Notes: generated by a model not told the origin, from the sequence alone. A stretch of DNA of 10,846 nucleotides from an uncultured Bacteroidota bacterium (GCA_946479055.1 CAMLEX010000099.1:1-10846), one strand, 5' to 3'. Positions 1 to 7,253 are shown, numbered from the stretch's first letter. A program made the numbers and translations.

Positions 1-123
1 TCGGAAGAAGAATTGCCTGAAACGATGAAAACGTATGTTGCTTTTATTAATGAATATCTAGGGGTAAATATCCGTTATATATCAAACGGACCAGGACGTA
101 ACCAGATCATTTCCATTGATTAG
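1..123 (+). CDS. purA: adenylosuccinate synthase, C-terminal end (partial)
   Basis: This is the last 40 codons of a gene that begins before the window, read in frame 1 and ending at TAG 121-123. The peptide contains ELPETMKTYVAFINEYLGV and ends YISNGPGRNQIISID. That matches the usual PurA C-terminus: a Leu-Pro followed by a helix, the G-V turn, a beta strand, and a terminal S-x-GP-x-R-x-Q segment. PurA joins IMP and aspartate using GTP, the first step from IMP to AMP, in the cytoplasm. The active-site P-loop and IMP-binding parts lie outside the window, so identification rests on the tail alone. An acidic-protein gene on the same strand follows after 83 A/T-rich bases with no clear terminator, so read-through is possible. 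Confidence 0.85.
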   Translation, partial: SEEELPETMKTYVAFINEYLGVNIRYISNGPGRNQIISID

Positions 124-206
124 AAAGAGCTAATAAATTTTTATTTAAAAAAATTTGGTCAATTAAAAACTTCGCTGAAATTTTACACTCACAACCCTAC
201 CTTACT

Positions 207-653
207 ATGGCATCAAAATCTGATAAGGAAAAAAAAGTTACAGGAAAAACTTATACTGATTCAAACAAAGCATCAGCAAAAAAAGAATCTCCTAAACCTA
301 CAAAAAAGGAAGAGGACGATGATGATGAATTGGATGAAGATTTAGAAGAGGCCTCTCCTAAACAAAAAGCAGGCAAATCAGTTGTTTCTTCAAAAAAGAA
401 AAAAGAGGATGACGATGACGACGATGATGATGTAGCTGAAGATAAAGAAGATGATTGGGATAAAGTGGAAGAGGAAGACGATTGGGATCCTGATTTTGCT
501 GAATTTGATGTGCCTAAATCAAAAGGCAAAAAAGCAACCACACCTGCTAAAAAAGGTGTAGCAGATGAGGATGATGATTTCAAAGTTGACGATGAATTTA
601 AGGATATGTTCAATGATGGCGATGATTTTACCGAGGAGGAGGATGATTATTAA
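207..653 (+). CDS. highly charged Asp/Glu/Lys-rich low-complexity protein
   Basis: This 148-residue protein has no domain I recognise. It has about 57 acidic residues (37 Asp, 20 Glu) and about 28 lysines, arranged as alternating blocks: a Lys/Ser-rich start, acidic run EEDDDDELDEDLEE (35-48), Lys patch, run of eight Asp (68-75), a Trp-containing acidic stretch (DDWD, twice), a Lys/Ala patch, and an acidic tail ending FTEEEDDY. Cysteine is absent and aromatics occur only in the C-terminal half. Such composition implies a disordered cytoplasmic polyanion. The acidic tail recalls the delta subunit (RpoE) of Firmicutes RNA polymerase, but there is no folded N-terminal domain, so this is only an analogy. 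Similar proteins are sometimes misnamed after unrelated acidic proteins. The ATG at 207 is the only sensible start. The minus-strand Ser-rich frame opposite it is a by-product of the GAY/GAR codons. Confidence 0.75.
   Translation: MASKSDKEKKVTGKTYTDSNKASAKKESPKPTKKEEDDDDELDEDLEEASPKQKAGKSVVSSKKKKEDDDDDDDDVAEDKEDDWDKVEEEDDWDPDFAEFDVPKSKGKKATTPAKKGVADEDDDFKVDDEFKDMFNDGDDFTEEEDDY
408..431 (+). repeat. GAY trinucleotide run encoding eight aspartates
   Basis: Eight consecutive GAT/GAC codons lie in frame inside the acidic protein gene. The mix of GAT and GAC makes it an imperfect microsatellite that is less slippage-prone than a pure run. Changes of whole units would only alter the length of the acidic block. 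Confidence 0.7.
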
Positions 654-739
654 TTGCATTTCCTTTCATTTGATCAACCAATATTATTCTGAGTAATTCT
701 ATATTTCCGGTAACTGACTTCCGGCTGACGAAGGAAAAA

Positions 740-1978
740 GTGTTGAACTGGGTACAACAGTTCAACACTTTTTGTTTTTTAGATAATCATCAGTATCATA
801 TTCAGCCACACACGCAGGAATGCCTGGTGGCCGCAGGAAAAAAAAATGAAGTAAGCTTCGTATCGGGCGGTTCCTTCACCCAACTGCAGGATTTTATTTA
901 TTCAAAAAAAGATAGCTGGCTTTTTGGTCATCTTAATTATGATCTTAAAAACCAGCTGGAGCAGCTTTCTTCTTCTCATCACGACGGCATTCAATTTCCC
1001 GAACTATTCTTTTTTGAACCGTTAATTCTTATCAGGCTGAATGAGGCGCAAATGATCATTGAAGCGGATGACCCACAAAAAATATTCAATGAAATAAATA
1101 ATGCGGTTTCAATTTCATCAAGTGAAGTAAAAGAAGCAAATACAGTAATTGTTAAAAACAGGATACAGAAAGAAGAATATATTTCCATCATCAGGCGGTT
1201 ACAACAGCATATACTTCGCGGCGATTGTTACGAGATCAATTTTTGCCAGGAATTTTTTGCAGAGCAGGTTGATGTTGATCCGTTGAGTATTTATAAAGAT
1301 CTAAGCAATATTTCTCCTAACCCCTTTTCTGCCTTGTACAGGATAGAAAATAAATGGCTCATCTGTGCAAGTCCTGAAAGGTTTTTGAAAAAAGAAGGAT
1401 TGAAAATTTTAGCCCAGCCTATTAAAGGAACATCCAAAAGAATACATGGAGATGATAAGATGGATGAGCAAAACAAAGAAGAACTTTTTCATAGCAGTAA
1501 GGACCGTTCGGAGAATGTGATGGTTGTAGATCTTATGCGTAATGATCTCTCCAAAATTTGTGAAGAAGGAACGGTAAAAGTTGACGAGCTATATGGAATT
1601 TATTCTTTTCCGCAGGTGCATCAAATGACTTCTACTATCAGCGGTGAGTTAAAAAAGAATATTTCCTTTTCTGAAATTATTCAGGCTACTTTTCCGATGG
1701 GATCCATGACAGGTGCACCGAAGAAAAAGGTTATGGAATTGATTGAACAATACGAAAAAACGAAAAGGGGAATTTTTTCAGGTGCAGTTGGGTATATTTC
1801 GCCCGCTGGTGACTTTGATTTTAATGTAGTAATACGAAGTATTATGTACAATAGTATATCAGGTTATCTTTCTTTTCAGACAGGGTCTGCTGTTACTTTT
1901 TATAGTGATCCAGAAAAGGAATGGGATGAATGTATATTGAAAGCGGAAGCAATGAAAAAAGTTTTTCTTCAAGAATAA
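740..1978 (+). CDS. pabB: aminodeoxychorismate synthase component I
   Basis: This chorismate-utilising enzyme (412 residues from the GTG) aminates chorismate to 4-amino-4-deoxychorismate, the first step to p-aminobenzoate and folate. It normally works with a glutaminase (PabA), which is not in this window. The catalytic domain fills roughly residues 140-408. It shows SPERF (211-215), PIKGT (227-231), ENVMVVDLMRND (258-269), GSMTGAPK (321-328), and a late GSAVTFYSDPEKEWDE block (382-397). Lys229 in PIKGT marks PabB, because anthranilate synthase has PIAGT there. The start is uncertain: GTG 740 has AAGGA just upstream, but the same frame stays open back to 674. The upstream residues (IFPVTDFRLTKEK) resemble the N-termini I associate with this family and offer only ATT, CTG or ATA as starts. 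The true N-terminus may therefore lie near 683-701. Confidence 0.93.
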   Translation: MLNWVQQFNTFCFLDNHQYHIQPHTQECLVAAGKKNEVSFVSGGSFTQLQDFIYSKKDSWLFGHLNYDLKNQLEQLSSSHHDGIQFPELFFFEPLILIRLNEAQMIIEADDPQKIFNEINNAVSISSSEVKEANTVIVKNRIQKEEYISIIRRLQQHILRGDCYEINFCQEFFAEQVDVDPLSIYKDLSNISPNPFSALYRIENKWLICASPERFLKKEGLKILAQPIKGTSKRIHGDDKMDEQNKEELFHSSKDRSENVMVVDLMRNDLSKICEEGTVKVDELYGIYSFPQVHQMTSTISGELKKNISFSEIIQATFPMGSMTGAPKKKVMELIEQYEKTKRGIFSGAVGYISPAGDFDFNVVIRSIMYNSISGYLSFQTGSAVTFYSDPEKEWDECILKAEAMKKVFLQE

Positions 1979-2203
1979 TTTTTCAAACAGGAGCCAGGCC
2001 GGTAAAGCATTCCCTGGAAGCCACCCGAATTATATTTTTTAGTTTTTATTCATATCAGAATATACGAAGGATAATATCTTTTTGATGTATCGTAGATGCA
2101 CTTCAATCCGATGATTACCAGGAAAATATGACATGACAGTTTATTCCTAAAATGCTATTGGTATGATGTTTGGACAACAGGGTTATAATTTAAAAAAAAT
2201 TGT

Positions 2204-2875
2204 ATGAAACAAATCAAAAACTTGCTTATCGGTGCTCTCGCTATAACAATTCTTACGACTAGTTGTAAAAACATGAATAAGACTCAAAAAGGAGCTGTTA
2301 TTGGTACAGCGGGCGGTGGTGCTGTAGGCGCTGTTATAGGTAAGGCTGCAGGAAATACTGCATTAGGTGCAATCATTGGTGCTACTGTAGGTGGCGTTAC
2401 CGGAGCTGTAATAGGAAGGAAAATGGACAAACAAGCTGAAGAAATAAAAAATGAAGTGCCCGGTGCTAAAGTAGAAAGAGTAGGAGAGGGAATAGTAGTT
2501 GAATTCAGCAGTGCGGTGTTATTTGGTTTTGATCAATCCAATATATCTTCAACCGCTCAAAATACCTTGAATGATCTTGTTAAGATTTTAAATAAATATC
2601 CGGATACTGACCTGGAAATACAAGGACATACTGATAACACAGGAACAGATAAATACAATCAGAGTTTATCAGAAAGAAGATCCTCTACTGTTTCAAATTA
2701 TCTTACCAGCCATGGCATTGTTTTGGAAAGAGTAAAAACCGTTGGTTTTGGTGAATCCGCTCCAAAATACAGCAATGATACAGAGTCAGGAAGAGCTCAG
2801 AATCGTCGTGTAGAGTTTCTCATTACAGCCAATGAAAAGATGAAAGCAGATGCAAAAAAAGAAGCAGGTAATTAA
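2204..2875 (+). CDS. OmpA-family lipoprotein with glycine-zipper segment
   Basis: This is a 223-residue envelope protein. Residues 1-20 form a lipoprotein signal peptide with lipobox TTSC, so Cys21 is the predicted lipidated N-terminus. Residues 31-72 are a Gly/Ala-rich glycine-zipper segment (AVIGTAGGGAVGAVIG, GAIIGATVGGVTGAVIG), likely membrane-associated. Residues about 95-208 are an OmpA C-terminal peptidoglycan-binding domain with FGFDQSNI, GHTDNTG (141-147) and YNQSLSERR (151-159). Asp144 and Arg159 sit 15 residues apart, the spacing of the pair that binds the meso-diaminopimelate of peptidoglycan in OmpA proteins. The inferred role is to tether the outer membrane to the cell wall. The beta-barrel gene follows after 41 bp, so the two are probably cotranscribed. 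A 225-bp gap precedes the gene, in which I find no consensus promoter. The ATG at 2204 puts the signal peptide at the start. Confidence 0.9.
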   Translation: MKQIKNLLIGALAITILTTSCKNMNKTQKGAVIGTAGGGAVGAVIGKAAGNTALGAIIGATVGGVTGAVIGRKMDKQAEEIKNEVPGAKVERVGEGIVVEFSSAVLFGFDQSNISSTAQNTLNDLVKILNKYPDTDLEIQGHTDNTGTDKYNQSLSERRSSTVSNYLTSHGIVLERVKTVGFGESAPKYSNDTESGRAQNRRVEFLITANEKMKADAKKEAGN

Positions 2876-2916
2876 TATCAGAAAGGCAATAAAATCTTTA
2901 ATCTAAAACAACAGTA

Positions 2917-3531
2917 ATGAAAACAAAAACTTTGTGCATCGCAGTAGCAGCTACTTTATTTTCTACTGCAATTTTTGCTCAGTCAAAAACTACATTCGGA
3001 ATCAGGGCCGGAGTAAATTTTCAAAACCTTAATGGAAAAGACGAAAACGATGACAATTTGGACAATAAATTAAAAACAGGATTTAATGCCGGTGTTAATG
3101 CAGAAATCCCTGTAGGAATAGATTTTTATCTTCAACCTGGTGTATTATTTAGTACAAAAGGAGCGAAATTGAGCGATTCAGACACCAAGATAAATCTGTC
3201 TTACGTTGAGGTGCCCGTCAACTTTATATACAAACCTGAATTAGGTACAGGAAGAATGGTACTAGGATTTGGACCTTACGCAGCTTATGCTGTAGGTGGT
3301 AAAATTAAAGATCCTGATGCTGATATTGAATTTGGTGATCAGCCAGGGGAATTGAAACGTTTTGATGCAGGGGCTAATCTCCTGGCCGGATACGAATTTA
3401 GCAACAAGTTGTCTTTTCAGTTGAATGCAGGCCTGGGTCTTGTAAATATAGACAACAGGCCTTCTGGTGATAGTAAGTCATCTTTAAAAAATACTGGCTT
3501 TGGTGTTTCACTAGGATATAGATTCCAATAA
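2917..3531 (+). CDS. outer membrane beta-barrel protein (OMP_b-brl type)
   Basis: This 204-residue protein has a signal peptide (residues 1-22, AIFAQ at the cleavage region). The rest consists of alternating amphipathic strands ending in aromatic or glycine pairs: FGIRAGVNFQNL, FNAGVNAEIPVG, FYLQPGVLFSTKGAKL, LSYVEVPVNFIYKP, MVLGFGPYAAYAVGGK, ANLLAGYEFSNKLSF and FGVSLGYRFQ. The final residues (YRFQ) resemble a beta-barrel C-terminal signal. This is the PorT-like family abundant in Bacteroidota, with about eight strands expected. The first loop is acidic (KDENDDNLDN) and may face outside or bind cations. The substrate is unknown. It is the second gene of a tandem with the OmpA lipoprotein, and transcription should stop at the hairpin starting 32 bp after its stop codon. 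Confidence 0.85.
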   Translation: MKTKTLCIAVAATLFSTAIFAQSKTTFGIRAGVNFQNLNGKDENDDNLDNKLKTGFNAGVNAEIPVGIDFYLQPGVLFSTKGAKLSDSDTKINLSYVEVPVNFIYKPELGTGRMVLGFGPYAAYAVGGKIKDPDADIEFGDQPGELKRFDAGANLLAGYEFSNKLSFQLNAGLGLVNIDNRPSGDSKSSLKNTGFGVSLGYRFQ

Positions 3532-3563
3532 ATAAAAGCCTGACAAAAAATTGTTTTTTCTAT

Positions 3564-3596
3564 AAAAATGGCTGTTCATATCGAACAGCCATTTTT
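3564..3596. terminator. bidirectional intrinsic terminator
   Basis: A perfect 14-bp inverted repeat, AAAAATGGCTGTTC and GAACAGCCATTTTT, encloses a 5-nt loop (ATATC). Both flanks provide T runs, one on each strand, so it can end transcription from the beta-barrel gene (plus) and from the lipoprotein gene ending at 3624 (minus). Confidence 0.9.
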
Positions 3597-3623
3597 ATTA
3601 GTGCTAGTAATCAGGTAATCGTT

Positions 3624-4130
3624 TTATTTCTTGGAAAACGAATAGTTAATAGCAATGTTATTTCCTTCAAACATTACATTGGAACGCAAAGACAGGTTGG
3701 CATCAGTTGCAGAAACAATATTGAATTTGTAGCCATCAGTAATGTCCTTAGCCTTTACACCACCCGGAAGTCTTTTATATTGTAATATTGTCTGACCATT
3801 TTCCAGGCGGTATGACCATACAATATTTCTTTCGCCGGGAGGGCAATCAGTAGCTTCGTTTTGAGCTATAGTATAAGATCCATTGCCATTGTTGGGAAAA
3901 ACCCAGGTACTACCCTTCAGACAATTTTCGGCTCCTTCACCTAATAATGTCAGCTTTATTTTTTGTCCCTGGGGAAGACCATCATAGCTGATATTATCAA
4001 GAACCCAGGTGCCTTTTACATCATCCCTGCTTGCAGTAGCAACAGCAGATTTTTTTGAAGAAGAACAGGACGCCAGTATAATCGCTCCTGCCACAATAGA
4101 AAAAATTCCTTTTAATGTGTTTTGTAACAT
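3624..4130 (-). CDS. lipocalin-like domain lipoprotein
   Basis: This is a small outer- or inner-membrane lipoprotein. I place the start at the ATG at 4130 (168 residues), because it gives a compact signal peptide MLQNTLKGIFSIVAGAIILASC with Cys22 in a LASC lipobox. An upstream in-frame ATG at 4163 would add 11 residues before the signal. The mature part opens with a Ser/Lys linker, then a domain starting DDVKGTWVLDNISYDG. The G-x-W motif followed by strands (WVFPNNGNGSYTI, IVWSYRLENGQTILQYKR, NLSLRSNVMFEGN, AINYSFSKK) resembles the Bacteroidota lipocalin-like families. Two cysteines in the mature domain (in ENCLKGS and TDCPPGE) could form a disulfide. The ligand and role are unknown. A terminator separates it from the transglycosylase gene upstream, so it likely has its own promoter, which I could not place. 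Confidence 0.8.
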   Translation of the reverse strand: MLQNTLKGIFSIVAGAIILASCSSSKKSAVATASRDDVKGTWVLDNISYDGLPQGQKIKLTLLGEGAENCLKGSTWVFPNNGNGSYTIAQNEATDCPPGERNIVWSYRLENGQTILQYKRLPGGVKAKDITDGYKFNIVSATDANLSLRSNVMFEGNNIAINYSFSKK

Positions 4131-4205
4131 AAGACTTGTTTTAATGAAAAAATATTCCGGCATTAATATAGGAAATATTGTGCCTGTTTTAAACAGTAAA
4201 TAAAA

Positions 4206-4233
4206 AACCGGTCTAATATCAATTAAACCGGTT
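4206..4233 (-). terminator. intrinsic terminator after the lytic transglycosylase gene
   Basis: Outer arms AACCGGT and ACCGGTT (7 bp) enclose a second short stem TAAT/ATTA after one mismatch, with loop ATCA. On the minus strand the hairpin runs into a T tract (complement of the A run at 4202-4207), 24 bp after the stop codon at 4257. Confidence 0.75.
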
Positions 4234-4256
4234 GTATTTTCTAAAATTAATATTAA

Positions 4257-5321
4257 TCAAAGTGTGGTTGAAACAGCTGCATCAGGATTCAGTAAAATTT
4301 GTATTGATTCTTTGAGGATATCAATTTTCTTTGTTTTAAATGAATCCATCTTGTCTGCCGGTAAACGTAATTCATATTTTCCGGAAGAAGCGATCAGGTT
4401 ATCAAAGCCGGGATTCAGCTTGCGAAACTCTGTTATATCCATCGCAATATGTTTTACAATAACGGATGCATTATACCGTCCATTTATTATTTGTGTTATT
4501 GACTTGCCTGTGTCATCTTTTACAGACATACTTGCATTTTCAGCCAGTAAAAAATTGGAAGCTTCTTTTTTTGTAAGTGTTGTTATGCCGCCTTCACCTT
4601 CCATGATGTAGTGTGTAGCAATAAATTTTTTTACATGCTTTCTTGATTCGGCAGGAAGGTATTTTTGCAAAGTCCAGAAATCGCGGCTACCACTTCTTTG
4701 AATAGCCGAATTTACTTTGCCCGGTCCGCCATTATAAGCCGCAATGACCAATAGCCAATCGCCATATAATGAGTAAAGCCTGGTCAAATAACGGGAAGCC
4801 GCATGAGTACTTTTATAAATATCTCTTCTTTCATCAATTTTGCGATTGACTTTTAATCCCATCAGGCGACCAGTAGCAGGCATGAATTGCCAAGGGCCAA
4901 CAGCTCCCGCCCAGGATGTTGCACTGGTTTTGAGCTGTGATTCAATGACGGCAAGGTATTTTAACTCTTTAGGCAAACCGTGTTTAACAAGAACAACGTC
5001 CATCATGTCAAAATAAGGTCTGGCTTTGTCCTTCAGCGCTTCCAGCATTTTACTATGACTAACTATATAATCTTGTACAAAATTGATAGCCAGTGGGTTG
5101 AGTTGGGCAATACTGACGCCATTAGAAAGGGTGGTAGTTGCGAAAAGATCTTTGAAATCGTTTTTCGGATCATTGGTAGAAATCACAGCCTGATTGATGG
5201 AGTCCTTATCTTGAATATCGGTGGTATCAGTAACGGATCTGGTAATGATTCCGGCCTCGCCCTCGGTAAATCCAAAAGAAGAGATGGCTATAACACATAA
5301 AATTCCAAGTTTTTTTAACAT
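4257..5321 (-). CDS. secreted lytic murein transglycosylase (SLT/MltD-like)
   Basis: This enzyme is predicted to cleave the MurNAc-GlcNAc bond of peptidoglycan in the periplasm, leaving 1,6-anhydro ends. I use the ATG at 5321 (354 residues); a GTG codon directly before it could add one. Residues 1-23 are a signal peptide with no lipobox. The SLT domain spans about 95-240: the family ES motif in YLAVIESQL gives catalytic Glu127, followed by GPWQFMPATG (142-151) and AYNGGPGKVNSAI (195-207). The C-terminal part (about 275-340, with FRKLNPGF and YELRLPADKM) looks like the degenerate LysM-like tail of MltD relatives; no canonical LysM is clear. It is the last gene of the tatA-gatA-transglycosylase group, 90 bp after gatA, and ends at its own terminator. 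It could take part in wall turnover or septum processing, but nothing nearby specifies which. Confidence 0.9.
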   Translation of the reverse strand: MLKKLGILCVIAISSFGFTEGEAGIITRSVTDTTDIQDKDSINQAVISTNDPKNDFKDLFATTTLSNGVSIAQLNPLAINFVQDYIVSHSKMLEALKDKARPYFDMMDVVLVKHGLPKELKYLAVIESQLKTSATSWAGAVGPWQFMPATGRLMGLKVNRKIDERRDIYKSTHAASRYLTRLYSLYGDWLLVIAAYNGGPGKVNSAIQRSGSRDFWTLQKYLPAESRKHVKKFIATHYIMEGEGGITTLTKKEASNFLLAENASMSVKDDTGKSITQIINGRYNASVIVKHIAMDITEFRKLNPGFDNLIASSGKYELRLPADKMDSFKTKKIDILKESIQILLNPDAAVSTTL

Positions 5322-5345
5322 CACAGCGACTTTTTAAATATACAT

Positions 5346-5368
5346 TTATCCTCCTTATTGCAGGATAA
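5346..5368 (-). other. hairpin and possible mini-leader before the transglycosylase gene
   Basis: Arms TTATCCT and AGGATAA (7 bp) enclose a 9-nt loop. On the minus strand the loop and the right arm contain AAGGAGG, a strong Shine-Dalgarno sequence that Bacteroidota seldom use. Four bases later comes ATG TAT ATT TAA (5345-5334), a three-codon reading frame ending 12 bases before the ATG at 5321. Pairing could hide the ribosome site. There is no T run, so it is not an intrinsic terminator. The functional reading is speculative. Confidence 0.35.
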
Positions 5369-5411
5369 TCAATCATTTAGTACGGTTCGGCAGGAGTTTG
5401 TTACTCGTAAA

Positions 5412-6863
5412 TTATTGCATTAATTGGTTCGAAATGCGGAGCAAATCTAACTCATTAAACCGGTTTGACATTGCTTGCACGCCAAAAGGCATGCCATTAC
5501 TGTGAGTGAAGAGTGGAAGGGAAATTGCGGGAATACCCACCAGATTGGCCATAACTGTATAAATATCAGCTAGATACATGGAAATTGGGTCATCCATTTT
5601 TTCGCCTATTTTAAAGGCCACGGAAGGGGCTGTAGGCAGGAAAATGAAGTCGAAGTCGTTGAAAATCAATTGTGTTTTATCAAATAACAATTTTCTAACT
5701 TTTTGAGCCCGGGTGAAGTAGGCATCGTAGTAGCCAGCGCTAAGCACAAAAGTGCCTAACATAATCCGTCGTTTTACTTCTTTACCAAAACCAGCGGACC
5801 GTGACTCTTTGTATAGTTCAGTAAGGTCAATATTGTTTTCGCTGGCCCTGTAGCCGTATTTTACTCCGTCATAGCGGGAAAGATTAGAAGAAGCTTCGGC
5901 AGTGGTCAGGACATAATAAGCAGGAACAATATGATCCAAAAGATCAAAACTGACCGGTTCTACTTTGTGTCCATCCTTTTTTAATTGCACAAGAAGTTTT
6001 TTTATGGAAGCTGAGATTTCCGGATCTAGGCTGGGATGGTCCAGGGCCTCATTAAAATAGGCAATACGATATTTCTTATCATCTTTAAGAAGTGAAGAAT
6101 ATTCTTCTACGGGTTTGTGTGAAACCGTGCTGTCGTATTCATCTTCGCCAGCCATTATTTCCAATGCCCGTGCTACATCCGGAATATTCTTTCCAAAAAT
6201 CCCGATCTGGTCAAAAGATGAGGCATAAGCGATAAGACCATAACGTGAAATGCGGCCATAACCGGGTTTTAAACCAACAACTCCGCAAAAATCTGCAGGC
6301 TGACGAACGGAGCCACCTGTATCACTGCCCAGGGAGATCATACAAAGGCCTGCCTGAACAGCAACCGCTGACCCACCGGATGAACCACCAGGTATCCTTG
6401 TTTCATCAAGAGCATTCAATACTTTTCCGTAAGCAGAATTTTCATTGGTAGATCCCATAGCAAATTCATCACAGTTTAAATTACCTATGATGATAGCTTC
6501 TTCTGCCAATAATTTTTCGATGGCTGTAGCGGAATAAATGGAAGTAAATCCCCGTCCGACCGGGTCATCCGGGCGGGCTTTGAGAATATTTGATGAAGCG
6601 GAAAGCGGATGATCCTTATAGGCGATGACATCTTTGATACCAATAATAACTCCATGGAGTTTGGCTATTGGTTTACCCGCAGTTCTTTGCGCATCTAACT
6701 GTTTAGCTTTTTCCAAAGCTTCATCAGCATACACCCGAATAAATGCATTCAGGTGTTGAGTAGCCTGAATTTGCTGAAGATAATATTCAACAGCCTGCAA
6801 ACAGGAAGTCCTTCCTTCCTTTAATGAGGAATGGTAATGTTCAATTGAAACAAACTCAAACAA
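5412..6863 (-). CDS. gatA: Asp-tRNA(Asn)/Glu-tRNA(Gln) amidotransferase subunit A
   Basis: GatA is the glutaminase subunit of GatCAB, which converts misacylated Glu-tRNA(Gln) or Asp-tRNA(Asn) to the correct aminoacyl-tRNA. The 483-residue product has the amidase-signature fold with a Ser-cisSer-Lys triad: Lys77 in IGIKDVIA, Ser161 in GGSSGGS and nucleophile Ser185 in GSDTGGSVRQPA. FGKEVKRRIMLGTFVLSAGYYDAY (about 355-378) is also typical. The start is TTG 6863: the N-terminus FEFVSIEHYHSSL aligns with family N-termini, a stop lies three codons upstream, and no ATG fits. Residues 96-104 (ARPDDPVGR) form a nine-residue insertion relative to the Staphylococcus GatA as I recall it (84 residues from catalytic Lys to cis-Ser, against 75), coded by a GC-rich palindrome. 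GatB and GatC genes are not in the window. The gene follows tatA by 58 bp and probably shares its transcript. Confidence 0.97.
   Translation of the reverse strand: MFEFVSIEHYHSSLKEGRTSCLQAVEYYLQQIQATQHLNAFIRVYADEALEKAKQLDAQRTAGKPIAKLHGVIIGIKDVIAYKDHPLSASSNILKARPDDPVGRGFTSIYSATAIEKLLAEEAIIIGNLNCDEFAMGSTNENSAYGKVLNALDETRIPGGSSGGSAVAVQAGLCMISLGSDTGGSVRQPADFCGVVGLKPGYGRISRYGLIAYASSFDQIGIFGKNIPDVARALEIMAGEDEYDSTVSHKPVEEYSSLLKDDKKYRIAYFNEALDHPSLDPEISASIKKLLVQLKKDGHKVEPVSFDLLDHIVPAYYVLTTAEASSNLSRYDGVKYGYRASENNIDLTELYKESRSAGFGKEVKRRIMLGTFVLSAGYYDAYFTRAQKVRKLLFDKTQLIFNDFDFIFLPTAPSVAFKIGEKMDDPISMYLADIYTVMANLVGIPAISLPLFTHSNGMPFGVQAMSNRFNELDLLRISNQLMQ
6551..6577. repeat. GC-rich palindromic element inserted in frame in gatA
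   Basis: This is a 27-bp block with arms CCCGTCCG (6551-6558) and CGGGCGGG (6570-6577), pairing over 8 bp with one G-T wobble. About 81% of the block is G+C, against a clearly A/T-richer surrounding gene. Its length is exactly nine codons, and the nine residues it encodes (96-104) are just those absent from a standard GatA alignment. This resembles the palindromic elements that enter coding sequence in frame in Rickettsia. Membership of a repeat family is inferred from one copy only. Confidence 0.55.
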
Positions 6864-6921
6864 AAGGGGTTACTCTTTTTCAGTGAAATAAATAATAGAT
6901 AGAAGCAAGTATGAATAATAC

Positions 6922-7122
6922 TTACGAAGTTTTTATATCGTTGGCGCTTTCTTCTATTTCTTTCTTCACATTCGTTTTTGCATCATTGAATTCACGAACA
7001 CCTTTACCGAGACCTCTCATCAGCTCAGGAATTTTACGGCCACCAAACATAAGCAATACGATGATCAGGATAATAATGATCTCGTTGGTACCTAGCACTC
7101 CTAATAAATTGGCATGTATCAT
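6922..7122 (-). CDS. tatA: twin-arginine translocase subunit TatA/TatE
   Basis: This 66-residue inner-membrane protein forms the pore-like assembly that lets folded proteins cross the membrane with TatC. It has the standard layout: a short periplasmic N-terminus, one transmembrane helix (about 14-26, [12 protein letters not shown]), the hinge [16 protein letters not shown] (26-41) that starts the amphipathic helix, and a charged cytoplasmic tail ([18 protein letters not shown]). The FG at 26-27 is the family's conserved hinge. The start at ATG 7122 leaves a normal N-terminus. tatC is not in the window, so TatA is encoded apart from it, a common arrangement in Bacteroidota. It is the first gene of a group with gatA and the transglycosylase gene, separated from rplS upstream by a terminator. 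Confidence 0.93.
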   Translation of the reverse strand: MIHANLLGVLGTNEIIIILIIVLLMFGGRKIPELMRGLGKGVREFNDAKTNVKKEIEESANDIKTS

Positions 7123-7139
7123 AGTAATAAATTAGACGT

Positions 7140-7147
7140 CAAAGATA
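7140..7147 (-). promoter_or_regulatory. probable -7 promoter element for tatA
   Basis: On the minus strand this reads TATCTTTG, a full match to the Bacteroidota -7 consensus TAnnTTTG, 17 bp before the tatA ATG. A TTTG lies only 15 bp further upstream, shorter than the usual 19-21, so the -33 part is weak. The terminator between rplS and tatA makes a separate promoter here likely. Confidence 0.5.
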
Positions 7148-7207
7148 GGAAATTACTATCTGCAAAAATTAGTGGCAGATAATAACTATGGGATGTATCC
7201 AAAATAA

Positions 7208-7233
7208 AAAGTCCCCAGGATTACGGGGACTTT
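7208..7233 (-). terminator. intrinsic terminator after rplS
   Basis: Perfect 9-bp arms AAAGTCCCC and GGGGACTTT enclose an 8-nt loop. On the minus strand the hairpin starts 20 bp after the rplS stop and is followed by a T-rich tract (TTATTTTGG). Confidence 0.85.
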
Positions 7234-7253
7234 AAATATATTATTTCAATAAT

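Noticed and set aside
251..613. Minus-strand Ser-rich open frame of 120 codons.
   Set aside because: It is the complement of the GAY/GAR codons of the acidic protein; the Ser and Phe homopolymers are artefacts.
1990..2020. CCAGG/CCTGG inverted repeat after pabB as a possible terminator.
   Set aside because: Only a 5-bp stem with a long loop, and the T run comes more than 10 bp later.
2165..2191. TTTG and TATAATTT before the OmpA lipoprotein gene as a promoter.
   Set aside because: The spacing is about half of the 19-21 bp required and the -7 match is incomplete.
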